The translations under genes were made by a program, and so were the position numbers. From Flagellimonas oceani (lineage in GTDB: Bacteria > Bacteroidota > Bacteroidia > Flavobacteriales > Flavobacteriaceae), in NCBI RefSeq assembly GCF_011068285.1, contig NZ_CP049616.1:3051001-3115000 (forward strand): a stretch of DNA of 64,000 nt, read 5' to 3'. The notes below the pieces were generated by a model. The model was not told where the DNA came from, searched no databases, and saw only the letters and a program-made list of their open reading frames with translations. Of this stretch, positions 1-9,142 are shown piece after piece; position 1 is the stretch's first letter, and the number at the start of each line of letters is the position of its first letter.

Positions 1-1786
1 CAGGCGCCAATCTTGATGATCCATCCGCCCTTATGGTGGCGGTGATTAGGTAACGGCTATCATATTGGTACATGGCCCTACCCATGTAGGACAACAGACT
101 GTTTTCTTGATACTGGCCTCCATAGCCTGTAAGATCTTCGACAAGAGCAGGTCCCAAATCATAAAATAAGAATTGCTCGTTTGGAAGGTTCTGCGCACTT
201 AAATTGGTGTCATCATATTTTGTGTTTTGGGAAGAGAACAACCCAACCACATTAACTTGATGCTTATTGGCAAACGTTCTATCATATGTCAATAAATTCT
301 CAATAACATAATCGGTGGTAAGACTACTACTTACACCTGCACCGTTTGGTGCCAATGGATTTACGTTGGCAACACCCTCACCGGTAAAATTACCGTCCCG
401 GCTCATTCTTAGGTTAAGACCTACGTTCAAACGGTATTTTAAACCTTCCACTCCTGGAATTGCAACTTCTCCGTAAATATTGTTATAGGTACCAAAATCT
501 TTTTGAAGGTTTACACGTCCTTTACCGATATCGCCAAGCGTACTCCTTGTGGTCACCCAAAAGTCATCCAAAGGCATGCTTGCTACTCTTTTTAAACTAC
601 CATCTTCATTATATGGATCTAAAATAGGCGTAGCACTGAGGCTTCCGTAAAGACCTTGGCCCGCTGCATTGGTCAAGCTATAGTTCATTACAGAATTTAA
701 TCCAAACCTAAAAGCCCCTATTTGCTGGTCAACCTGTGCACGCAATGAATATCTTTGGAAGGATTCCACCGGCAACACAGATGTTTCTTTAAAGTATCCG
801 ATACCAATACTGTAGCTTCCCGTCTCACTTCCACCGGTCACCCCAATGTCATGAGAAGTTTGAAGTCCTGAACCATATATCAAATCTTGCCAATCCGTGT
901 TTACCGAAGGGTCTTCGTCAACTCCGGTAGCGTAAAGAGGGTCTCCATTGTTGAATAGTCCCGTGGCTTCTCTCAAAGCATTGAACTGCTGCGAATTCAT
1001 CATCGGGAATTTGGCAAAGACCTCTTTGGTAGCGTAATATGTATTATACGTGAATTGTGCTTTTTGCCCCTTTTTACCAGTTTTGGTGGTAATCAAAATA
1101 ACACCGTTCGCACCTCTCGAACCATAAATTGCGGTAGCAGAGGCATCCTTCAATATTTCCAAGCTTTCTATATCATTTAAATTGATGTCGTTAAGGCCTC
1201 CCGAGAAAGGTATACCGTTCAAAACTATCAACGGACTATTGCTACCTGTAAGTGAGCGCACGCCACGAATTCTAATTTCGGTATTGTTGGCTCCAGGCCT
1301 TGTACTGGTGGTTGATATGTTTACACCTGGGGCGCGTCCCTGCAAAGCTTCTTGAAAGTTTGCTGCCTGAACTTCGGCAAGCTCATCCCCTTTAATGGAA
1401 ACTACGGAACCTGTTACCGATTCTTTGTTCTGAGTACCATAGCCAATAATTACAACTTCGCTCAAAGACTGCAAATCTTCCTCCATTGTAACATTGATTT
1501 GTGATCTTCCATTTACGGGCACTTCCTGAGCTTTAAAACCCACATAGCTAAATAACAAAACCCCATTGGATGGAACATTGATCGTATAATTTCCATCGAA
1601 ATCGGTTGCAGTACCATTGGTAGTTCCTTTAAGGATAACATTTACCCCTGGAATCGGACCACCTTCATCAGACACCGTACCCGAAACAGTAGTCTGGGCG
1701 TTCATCCCAGAGCAGAACAGCACTGTAAGAAGAATGAATCCAAGCCACTTTAAGTTTCTTCCTTGAGTTAATAAAAAGTTTGTCAT
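1..1786 (-). CDS. SusC/RagA-family TonB-dependent outer-membrane receptor (partial, 3' end off the left edge)
   Basis: This is an outer-membrane beta-barrel importer for oligosaccharides, working with a SusD lipoprotein and TonB. The 595 visible residues begin with a signal peptide (about 1-30, ending in MNAQ). A carboxypeptidase-D-like regulatory domain follows (about 31-105), then the plug domain with the SusC-family signature LKDASATAIYGSRGANG and the start of the barrel. The start codon is the ATG complementing 1784-1786. The gene runs off the window before its end, and no SusD is visible; by family convention susD would lie just beyond the left edge. It has its own promoter with an overlapping LacI-type operator (2000-2038). 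From the enzymes to its right I infer that the substrate is a (glucurono)xylan oligosaccharide, but the sequence alone does not prove that. Confidence 0.95.
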   Translation of the reverse strand, partial: MTNFLLTQGRNLKWLGFILLTVLFCSGMNAQTTVSGTVSDEGGPIPGVNVILKGTTNGTATDFDGNYTINVPSNGVLLFSYVGFKAQEVPVNGRSQINVTMEEDLQSLSEVVIIGYGTQNKESVTGSVVSIKGDELAEVQAANFQEALQGRAPGVNISTTSTRPGANNTEIRIRGVRSLTGSNSPLIVLNGIPFSGGLNDINLNDIESLEILKDASATAIYGSRGANGVILITTKTGKKGQKAQFTYNTYYATKEVFAKFPMMNSQQFNALREATGLFNNGDPLYATGVDEDPSVNTDWQDLIYGSGLQTSHDIGVTGGSETGSYSIGIGYFKETSVLPVESFQRYSLRAQVDQQIGAFRFGLNSVMNYSLTNAAGQGLYGSLSATPILDPYNEDGSLKRVASMPLDDFWVTTRSTLGDIGKGRVNLQKDFGTYNNIYGEVAIPGVEGLKYRLNVGLNLRMSRDGNFTGEGVANVNPLAPNGAGVSSSLTTDYVIENLLTYDRTFANKHQVNVVGLFSSQNTKYDDTNLSAQNLPNEQFLFYDLGPALVEDLTGYGGQYQENSLLSYMGRAMYQYDSRYLITATIRADGSSRLAP

Positions 1787-1999
1787 AAAATTTAGTTTAA
1801 GATTGAATTATCATATCAGATGTTTATTAAAGTTCTTGGAACATCCCAAGCTTGAAAAAAATATCTCTAATCTCCTGTTGAACAAACCTTTTTAAAATCA
1901 TAATGGTAGCTTAATAGTGACTATTAATACTGGTCTCAAAAGGTCAACTAAATATGGTATCGACATATGCTATATTACCATAATTATGTTCTATATTAA

Positions 2000-2038
2000 C
2001 AAATGTAAAAAATACATTTATATTAAACAACCGATTGT
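2000..2038 (-). promoter_or_regulatory. susC promoter with overlapping LacI-type operator
   Basis: On the minus strand a TACATTTG box (2000-2007) matches the Bacteroidota -7 consensus TAnnTTTG. A TTG (2028-2030) sits 20 bases upstream as a -33 element. The 12-mer ACAACCGATTGT (2027-2038), a near-palindrome, covers the -33 element, so a bound LacI-type repressor would block the promoter. The identical 12-mer occurs at 9082-9093. The rest of the 1787-2149 gap is AT-rich and shows no gene. Confidence 0.6.
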
Positions 2039-2149
2039 GCATTTTTTTAAAAAAAACTTAATAATACTTAAAAAGCGTTAAAGCCAAGAGGTTAGTCCCA
2101 GATTTTCAATAGTATAGGATACCATCACAAAACAAAAGAATCTGAACGT

Positions 2150-3187
2150 TTAGAGCTTATAGGGCTCTATTGCATTTATGAGTCCGTTTTGATCATGAAC
2201 CAGTTCAATTACCTTAATGGATCTAAGATGGGTAACACCCTTGGATAAACTGGAATCATGGTAAAACAAATACCATTTATCTTCCACCTTGCAAATGGAA
2301 TGGTGCGATGTCCACCCTATCACAGGTTCCAAAATTTTTCCCTTGTACGTAAATGGCCCATAAGGGCTATCTCCTATCCCATAACATATAAAGTGTGTAT
2401 CACCAGTGGAATATGAAAAATAATATTTGCCATTATGTTTGTGCAGCCAAGCAGCTTCAAAAAACCTCCTCTTATTATCCCCAGCCAATAATGGATTGCC
2501 TTTTTCATCAATGAGCAGGACGTCTTTGGGCTCTTCGGCGAACTCCAACAGGTCATCCGTCATTTTTGCGATTTTGGGCATTAGTGCCGTTTCATCGTCT
2601 TTTGGTAAGTGGGCGGTTGGACTTTTGGGTTGTGACGAGTCATAGGTCCCAGTTCGCCAGCGCTGTAATTGACCGCCCCATAAGCCTCCAAAATACATGT
2701 AATAGCTTCCATCCTCGTCTTCAAAAACGGCTGGGTCTATGGAAAAACTCCCCTTTATGGCTTTTGGTCGAGGCGTAAAGGGTCCCACTGGAGAATCGCT
2801 AACTGCCACCCCAATCCTAAAAATATCATCATGGCCCTTTGCCGGAAAGAACAAATAATACTTTCCGTTCTTGTGTGCGGCGTCCGGTGCCCACATTTGT
2901 TTTGCTGCCCAAGGCACATCGTCCACATGCAAAGCCACACCATGGTCCACACCTTCGCTTTCAATATTTTCCATGGATATTACATGATAATCTTCCATGG
3001 CAAAATGGCTTCCTAAATCATCGAAAGCTTCGCCTCCATCGATATCGTGGGAGGGATAGATATAAATTTTACCGTTAAAATAATGGGCAGACGGGTCTGC
3101 CGTGTAAATGTGCGATACAATCGGTTTGGAAATAGCTTTCTCGTTTAAAAGGTCAAAATCAATATGGTCTATTTTTTCTTCTGGCAT
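2150..3187 (-). CDS. GH43-family beta-xylosidase/arabinofuranosidase
   Basis: This is a five-bladed beta-propeller glycoside hydrolase that would trim xylosyl or arabinosyl residues from xylo-oligosaccharides. The three GH43 catalytic carboxylates are visible: the base Asp31 (TADPSAHYF), the pKa modulator Asp151 (SIDPAVFEDEDG) and the acid Glu244 (FFEAAWLHK). At 345 residues it is a single catalytic domain with no appended carbohydrate-binding module. There is no signal peptide, so it should act in the cytoplasm on oligosaccharides brought in by the adjacent GPH symporter, whose stop codon is 14 bases upstream. It is the last gene of a GH115-GH10-symporter-GH43 run. The choice between xylosidase and arabinofuranosidase is inferred from context only. 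Confidence 0.88.
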   Translation of the reverse strand: MPEEKIDHIDFDLLNEKAISKPIVSHIYTADPSAHYFNGKIYIYPSHDIDGGEAFDDLGSHFAMEDYHVISMENIESEGVDHGVALHVDDVPWAAKQMWAPDAAHKNGKYYLFFPAKGHDDIFRIGVAVSDSPVGPFTPRPKAIKGSFSIDPAVFEDEDGSYYMYFGGLWGGQLQRWRTGTYDSSQPKSPTAHLPKDDETALMPKIAKMTDDLLEFAEEPKDVLLIDEKGNPLLAGDNKRRFFEAAWLHKHNGKYYFSYSTGDTHFICYGIGDSPYGPFTYKGKILEPVIGWTSHHSICKVEDKWYLFYHDSSLSKGVTHLRSIKVIELVHDQNGLINAIEPYKL

Positions 3188-3201
3188 TTTTTGTACTTTA
3201 A

Positions 3202-4635
3202 TTATCTTCTTTCTTTTAAATCGTTTTCAATTTGCAACTCCATCTTTTTATTGATTTCATAGAAAAACAATAGACCTACACCAATTAAAAATGGTATTGC
3301 TGGATAAATACTTACCAATAATCTGGTCCCTTCTATGGCACTCTGGGGCTGTACCGTTTCCACACCGGCAACGGCAGCTTCTTTGGTAATGTAGTCATAT
3401 AGCCCCAATATCCAGGCTACCAATGCACTACCTATGCTTAGGCCTCCTTTTAGGCCCACCATCATGGCAGAAAAAATAATAGCGGTGGCGCGCCGATTAG
3501 TTTTCCACTCTGAATAATCGGCAACATCGGCGATCATCGTCCACAAAATGGGCGTACTGATGCCATAGAAAAACATATGGAGAATCTGCGCCCCGTAAAT
3601 AACTCCTACCGCTTTTGGCGGGAAAAAGTAAAATGAGATGATGAAAAGGGTGGAAATAAACAGTGATCCACCAAAAACATTCCGCTTACCGTATTTATCC
3701 GCAAGGGTCTTGGATAGACCTATCCCTATGAGGCCTATTAGAATACCCCCTCCATTAAAAACCCCCAAGCCTAAGGAAGTATCGTTCTCAAAGTTTGGCA
3801 AATAGGGTTTCAATGGATTTAAAAATGTATTTAAGCTGCTTTGGTCCACGTAATTTTCAAAATAATACACATAAGACCCACCCTTCATGGCCAAAGTAAT
3901 AAACACCAAAGTGGTTAGCGACAACATGATTATCCAAGGCTTGTTCTGAAACAAATCGCCCAAATCTTCTTTAATGCTTGACTTCTGTTCCGGTTTTGGG
4001 ACCACGCGCTCTTTTGTGGTGAAAAATGTAATGAGCAGCATTACAGTTCCTATAACGGCAAGCCAAGTCATCACCGTTTCCATCCCGGCCGCTTTGTTTC
4101 CATCACCGGCCTTTAAGATCAAATCGTACATAAAGACCTGCACAAAAAACTGGGCTCCCATCACAGCGATAAAACGATAGGCGGAAAGGCTATTGCGCTC
4201 CTTCATGTTACCTGTGATCACACCACTTAGTGCAGAATACGGTAAATTGTTCGCGGCATACAATAAAAGAAGTAGCGTATAGGTGACCGCCGCATAAACT
4301 ACTTTTCCCTTATACGAAAAGTCCGGTGTACTAAACGCCAACATGGCCGCAACACCGAGAGGAATCGCAGTCCACAAAATCCACGGCCTGAACTTTCCCC
4401 AACGGCTTACCGTCCTATCGGCGATGACCCCCATCAAAGGATTGAATGCAAATGCAGCAATCAGCCCTACCACCAGGGTCACTGCAGATGCATCATTGGC
4501 TTTGAGCCCATAAATATCTGTGTAGAAATATGCTAAATAGGTAACCAGTGTTTGAAATACCAAATTGGCAGCCAGGTCCCCTAGACTGTATCCAATTTTT
4601 TCCTTTACGGATAATTTTTGCGAATCCAGATTCAT
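3202..4635 (-). CDS. GPH-family (glycoside-pentoside-hexuronide) cation symporter
   Basis: A 477-residue inner-membrane transporter of the MFS/GPH group, related to XynP, XynT and YicJ, which import xylosides with a cation. The N-terminal sequence KEKIGYSLGDLAANL is the typical GPH start. About twelve hydrophobic segments follow, with the loop NPLMGVIADRTVSRWGKFRP between the second and third. It lies between the GH10 xylanase (6 bases upstream) and the intracellular GH43 (14 bases downstream). It probably carries short xylo-oligosaccharides or xylobiose across the inner membrane to that enzyme. The substrate is inferred from the neighbours. Confidence 0.9.
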   Translation of the reverse strand: MNLDSQKLSVKEKIGYSLGDLAANLVFQTLVTYLAYFYTDIYGLKANDASAVTLVVGLIAAFAFNPLMGVIADRTVSRWGKFRPWILWTAIPLGVAAMLAFSTPDFSYKGKVVYAAVTYTLLLLLYAANNLPYSALSGVITGNMKERNSLSAYRFIAVMGAQFFVQVFMYDLILKAGDGNKAAGMETVMTWLAVIGTVMLLITFFTTKERVVPKPEQKSSIKEDLGDLFQNKPWIIMLSLTTLVFITLAMKGGSYVYYFENYVDQSSLNTFLNPLKPYLPNFENDTSLGLGVFNGGGILIGLIGIGLSKTLADKYGKRNVFGGSLFISTLFIISFYFFPPKAVGVIYGAQILHMFFYGISTPILWTMIADVADYSEWKTNRRATAIIFSAMMVGLKGGLSIGSALVAWILGLYDYITKEAAVAGVETVQPQSAIEGTRLLVSIYPAIPFLIGVGLLFFYEINKKMELQIENDLKERR

Positions 4636-4641
4636 CTATGA

Positions 4642-5784
4642 TCAATTAGCAAGTTGCTGTTCATCAAAACGCTCTTTAAGGGCCATAATGCTATCGTAAG
4701 CAGCTTTTGGCTTTAAATCCCGGTCAAACAATAATGGGTAGTTGGTCCTGCCTCGAATAGGAAAACCGTTCAACCAAGATTGTCCATCGCTGACCCCCCA
4801 AAATGTAACCCTGCTTATCTTATCCTTGTGTTTTAAAAAGAGGCTGAAAATATCCTTGTACCTGTTTGCCAGTTTCACCTGAATGGAATCGGGCAGACCA
4901 TCCTTATAAGGATTCATGCCCTCACTGTTTTCAAAGTTTTGACTGATTTCGGCTCCTTCGAGATCCCATGGATTTGGCAGCACACTGACATCCAATTCGG
5001 TAATCGCAACCTTTACCCCAAGTGCGGAATAATCGAGTATGCTTTGCTCAATTTCCTCCAAAGATGGTGAATTCAAGTGCCAATGTCCCTGCATGCCTAT
5101 TCCATCCACTTTAACACCCTGATCCAATATATTCTTTACCATGGCAATGGCTCCTTGGCGTTTTTCAGGATTCGTCATGTTGTAGTCATTGTAATAGAGA
5201 TCGGCTCCATTGTCTGCTTCGGCAGCCCATTTAAATGCAGAGGCTAAATAATCCTCGCCCATTTTTTGAAGAAAAATGGAATTTCTCAAAGAACCGTCCT
5301 CATTGAGTGCCTCGTTGACCACATCCCAAGAGTCAATTTTGCCCTTATACTTGGAGGCAATATCCTTTATGTGCTTTTCGGTGGCGTCCGCAAACTCCAG
5401 GCTGTCTTCGATAGTGCCAAACCATGGCGACAATTGGCTGTGCCAAACCAATGTGTGCCCGTGTACGAACATATCATATTTTTCGCCCAAGGCCACGAAT
5501 TTGTCGGCCATTTCAAAATTAAAAGTGTCACGCTTCGGGTGAATGTGCATGGACTTCATCATATTTTCAGCAGTGATGCTACTGAACTCCTTGCCCACAA
5601 TCTCCGCCATTACAGAATCCGACTCCTCAATTTGAAATCTGTTCAGAGCTGTTCCAATGTAAAAAGCATCTTGATATGCCTGCCTAAGCGTTTTAGGTTC
5701 CGAAGGCTTCTCGGCCTCCTGTGTACAGCCCATGGCCAAAGTTCCAAGAACGGCGGTGGATAGAAATAGTTTTAGTGTTTTCAT
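4642..5784 (-). CDS. Endo-1,4-beta-xylanase, GH10, lipoprotein
   Basis: This enzyme cuts the xylan backbone with retention of configuration. The GH10 acid/base Glu158 (DSWDVVNEAL) and nucleophile Glu263 (VAITELDVS) are both present, as are the substrate-binding motifs HGHTLVWHSQ and KSMHIHP. Residues 1-20 form a lipoprotein signal (lipobox LAMGC, Cys20), so the protein is probably anchored in the outer or inner membrane. The length of 380 residues equals one GH10 domain with no binding modules. It is co-directional with the GH115 gene (97 bases upstream) and the GPH symporter (6 bases downstream), which indicates shared transcription. Confidence 0.97.
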   Translation of the reverse strand: MKTLKLFLSTAVLGTLAMGCTQEAEKPSEPKTLRQAYQDAFYIGTALNRFQIEESDSVMAEIVGKEFSSITAENMMKSMHIHPKRDTFNFEMADKFVALGEKYDMFVHGHTLVWHSQLSPWFGTIEDSLEFADATEKHIKDIASKYKGKIDSWDVVNEALNEDGSLRNSIFLQKMGEDYLASAFKWAAEADNGADLYYNDYNMTNPEKRQGAIAMVKNILDQGVKVDGIGMQGHWHLNSPSLEEIEQSILDYSALGVKVAITELDVSVLPNPWDLEGAEISQNFENSEGMNPYKDGLPDSIQVKLANRYKDIFSLFLKHKDKISRVTFWGVSDGQSWLNGFPIRGRTNYPLLFDRDLKPKAAYDSIMALKERFDEQQLAN

Positions 5785-5881
5785 GTGTCTTATTATTGGG
5801 TTATTCGTCTAGTTCGTTCAAAATATAGGTTCTTGTTTGCTACTCTATGTTGAAATAATTTCTTTTAAGGTTTTCCTTTTA

Positions 5882-8785
5882 TTACTGGCTCACTTTTGGA
5901 CTTTCCGGTGGCCCTAAATAGGTATCCTTCAACTGACTGTTTGCTGTTTCGATAACAATTCTTTGCAGCACAAGACCTTCATCCACACGATAGTAATTTA
6001 AGGTGTGGTTTCCGGGCCGGTCAATTTCAAATGTAGTTGTGATTATTTTTATATTGTCACCCACGTTGTTGTGCCAGTTACTCGGCACTTTGCCATTGTA
6101 ATTAAAAATATTGGGGTCTGCATCATAATTTACCTTGGTCGGCAATTGGTCGTCAAATGATAATCCATAGTACATCCCTTCTCGAGTCGCATAATTAATA
6201 GTAGGGGAAAAATACATGTGTACCTTAACCTCTCCCGCATTTTGAAAATTCACATTATAGGAGAGCTTTGGGGATTTTTTCGATAGTTCAACACGACCTT
6301 GCTTTATTGGCAACGAAATTACAGCGGAGCCTGTTTTTCCAAGATTATCCACCACTTTCCACTCAAAAGGTTTTGGTGCCTTTGCCTCGGAGAAATGCGA
6401 GGCATCCATGGCAATAAAGCCATTGTTTTCGACAAAACCTTCCACCTTGCGGGTATTGTAATTGTTTATTTTGATTTGAACAGGAATACTTTTTCCTGCT
6501 CCAGAGATTGTGATGACGGATTCATTTTGACCTGAAGGCGCTTTGGACCAGTCAATGGAAATAGATATGGTTTTTTCTTCCTCGACCGTACCTGTTGCTT
6601 CTGTAAGTTGAATCCAATCCGCTTTGCTCTGGATGGAATAATCAAAACTTTGCTTGCCCCGATTAAAAATTTCAACACTATATTTTTGATCATTTACTGG
6701 GTCAAACATAGGAAGCAAGGCATCATTGTTATCGCCGGACCACCATTCCTCCGAATTTTGAATTGCAACCCCGATTTCGGCATCGTCGGCGATATCAATT
6801 TTAAAAGTTTCCGGAATTCTATTGAATCGAGGTTCCTGCCAACTCATATACCCGATATGGTTCTGTGACATCATATGGTTCCATTTGCCATCGGCCATTT
6901 TATTATGGTAATAATCGGTAAGCTCCCTGTCTTTCATAAAGAGCTCCCTTACCTTATCCGCATATGCATTTGCTGAGGCCCTACCCTGTTTTGCATAAAA
7001 ATTATTTTTTGCAGCACTTACATAGAGCTCATTTAAATTGGCACTGGCCAATACCGGAAACAATACTAGCTGATAATAGGCATCTTTGTACTGTTCAGGG
7101 AGATTATCATAAATACCTTGAGCTTTTTCGGATAGTTCATTATAGGTGTTTACGACCTTATCAGCTTCGTTATAATTGGTAAGGCTAAAGGTGGAAGGGT
7201 CTATAAGTTCATGCTTTCTTCGTGCATTGTATTTGGTGTATTTTTTCATGATATCGGCAATAGCTTCGGTCTCGATACCATCAAATACTTCGTTTGTCCA
7301 GTGCGAATAATAGTTGTCCAAATTATCGGCGTTCCAGGCATCTGGATTCCATGCATAGTCCATAAAAAATTGCAAGGGGAACTCCATCGGCTTAATGTCC
7401 CCGACATTTACTATCCAAACCTTGTTTACTCCATGTTCATAGGCCAGGTGCATTTGTTCCCAAGTACGTTCAATTTGATTGGTATTCAACCATTTATAGT
7501 TTCTAGGACCTCCCACATAATCAAAATGGTAGTAAATGCCATACCCTCCTTTACGTGGTTTGGCCTCCAAACTTGGAAGCTTTCTAATATTTCCCCAGTT
7601 GTCGTCACACAGCAAAAGGGTCACATCCTCGGGAACTTCCATGCCCTGATCATAATAATCCTGCACTTCCTTATAAAGCGCCCATATTTGAGGTGTTTCT
7701 GCTGCAGGTTTACCCGTAACATCTTCAATAATTTCCCTTTGGGCCTCCACAACGCCCTCCAAGAGATCAATAGCGGTCCCTTCGCTCATGGATTCATCCC
7801 CATCTCCCCGCATTCCTATCGTAACAAGGGTTTCTTTGTCACCCATGCGTTCAATGCCTCCCTTCCAGAATTCTTTTAATTGAGCTGCATTGGTTTCAAA
7901 ATTCCACTCATTGCCCCCGAAATGGGACCATTCTTCGTGGGCACGTGTCAAAGGCTCATGGTGCGATGTACCCATCACAATCCCGTATTCATCCGCAAGT
8001 TCCCCGTTCTTGGGGTCGTCCTCATAAAACATACGTGGCTGCCACATGGAGGGCCAAATGTAATTGCCCTTCATCCTTAAGATAAGTTCAAAGACCTTAT
8101 CATAAAATTCGGAATTGAATTTTCCATAGTTTTCGCCTACCCACCCTGTTAGTGCCGGGGCTTCGTCATTAATAAAAAACCCTCGGTATTTAACCTTCGG
8201 CTCGCCTTTGGTATGAACCCCGGGCAAAACATGTAATTCGGTTTGCTTCTCGGCAGGGACATCGGCCCAAAAATGCCATGGATGCACTCCAATTTCATTG
8301 GAAAGATCATAAGTGCCATAAATGGTACCCCTTTTGTCCGAACCTGCAATTACCAATCCCTGTTTGACCCCTGGCATCGGGTTTTGCACAATTTGGGTAG
8401 TGAATTTTTCCCATCTGCCCTCAAGCTGTTTAGCGTTTATTTTGCCTTTTTTTGCCAATTCATCCACAATTGGGCTTTTACCTAAAGTACCAATAATAAT
8501 CACATTGCCCTCCAAAGAAGCCGACTCCATGAAAACTTCTGGGCTGATATCGGTAACATTGAGAATATCCTTTTGAAGGTGCCGCACCACACGCTTCACA
8601 CCCTCAAAATCGTTGTCACTTACTAAAACAGCGGCGACTTTACCCTGGGAGGCCAACGGAAAAGTTTTTTTTGTGGCCGTAGGGACAACATACCCATCAT
8701 TAGTTTGGGCATACAGGCCATGGGCCGCACAGAATAATAATACAATTTTTAAGGTCGTGTTTGTAATTTTCTTTAAAAAGGTCAT
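5882..8785 (-). CDS. GH115 xylan alpha-1,2-glucuronidase
   Basis: GH115 enzymes remove (4-O-methyl)glucuronic acid from internal xylose units of glucuronoxylan. At 967 residues this matches the family in full. An N-terminal signal peptide (about 1-26, ending in GLYA) is followed by a GH115 N-terminal domain, then the catalytic barrel with motifs such as WPSMWQPRMFYEDDPKNG and IVMGTSHHEPL. The C-terminal beta-sandwich domain starts at about residue 780. The signal peptide places it in the periplasm or outside. It heads the run GH115-GH10-GPH-GH43 and is divergent from the acetylesterase at 9143. It complements the GH67 enzyme at 24436, which in known families acts only on terminal uronosyl residues of oligosaccharides. 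Confidence 0.95.
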   Translation of the reverse strand: MTFLKKITNTTLKIVLLFCAAHGLYAQTNDGYVVPTATKKTFPLASQGKVAAVLVSDNDFEGVKRVVRHLQKDILNVTDISPEVFMESASLEGNVIIIGTLGKSPIVDELAKKGKINAKQLEGRWEKFTTQIVQNPMPGVKQGLVIAGSDKRGTIYGTYDLSNEIGVHPWHFWADVPAEKQTELHVLPGVHTKGEPKVKYRGFFINDEAPALTGWVGENYGKFNSEFYDKVFELILRMKGNYIWPSMWQPRMFYEDDPKNGELADEYGIVMGTSHHEPLTRAHEEWSHFGGNEWNFETNAAQLKEFWKGGIERMGDKETLVTIGMRGDGDESMSEGTAIDLLEGVVEAQREIIEDVTGKPAAETPQIWALYKEVQDYYDQGMEVPEDVTLLLCDDNWGNIRKLPSLEAKPRKGGYGIYYHFDYVGGPRNYKWLNTNQIERTWEQMHLAYEHGVNKVWIVNVGDIKPMEFPLQFFMDYAWNPDAWNADNLDNYYSHWTNEVFDGIETEAIADIMKKYTKYNARRKHELIDPSTFSLTNYNEADKVVNTYNELSEKAQGIYDNLPEQYKDAYYQLVLFPVLASANLNELYVSAAKNNFYAKQGRASANAYADKVRELFMKDRELTDYYHNKMADGKWNHMMSQNHIGYMSWQEPRFNRIPETFKIDIADDAEIGVAIQNSEEWWSGDNNDALLPMFDPVNDQKYSVEIFNRGKQSFDYSIQSKADWIQLTEATGTVEEEKTISISIDWSKAPSGQNESVITISGAGKSIPVQIKINNYNTRKVEGFVENNGFIAMDASHFSEAKAPKPFEWKVVDNLGKTGSAVISLPIKQGRVELSKKSPKLSYNVNFQNAGEVKVHMYFSPTINYATREGMYYGLSFDDQLPTKVNYDADPNIFNYNGKVPSNWHNNVGDNIKIITTTFEIDRPGNHTLNYYRVDEGLVLQRIVIETANSQLKDTYLGPPESPKVSQ

Positions 8786-9081
8786 AGGTAATGTAACTGT
8801 GATAAGCTTTATAGTTGATTTGTTTTTTTGGACTGATTCGTTTGTTATAATCTACGGTTCCCGCATATATGTTTTGTTTGAAGAAATTGTAGTAGCATAC
8901 TTTATTTTGTATCCATGAGCATTTCGTTAACAGATAATCACCAAGTTCAGAAGGCGCGTTTCCATGATGTGTTCCAAGCACTCCCAGTACCAGTCCGAAA
9001 TACGCATGCTTTAACTCTTTAAATGAAAATCTATGAATTTATACCTCTAAAAATTGTGAAGATAATAAAAAACCATTAATT

Positions 9082-9118
9082 ACAACCGATTGTGTAAAAA
9101 TGATAATGCTTAACTTTA
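9082..9118 (+). promoter_or_regulatory. LacI-type operator and candidate promoter in the GH115/esterase divergent region
   Basis: The 12-mer ACAACCGATTGT (9082-9093) is identical to the operator in front of susC. Its TTG (9090-9092) is followed after 18 bases by TAACTTTA (9111-9118), a one-mismatch -7 element for the esterase on the plus strand. The operator could also control the divergent GH115 operon. The remaining part of the 8786-9142 gap contains no gene that I can see. Confidence 0.5.
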
Positions 9119-9142
9119 TGCCATAAAAATGTATCAATAAAG

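Noticed and set aside
7211..7879. 222-codon open frame antisense to the GH115 gene
   Set aside because: The opposite strand encodes a full-length GH115 with conserved motifs throughout; the antisense frame has no family resemblance.
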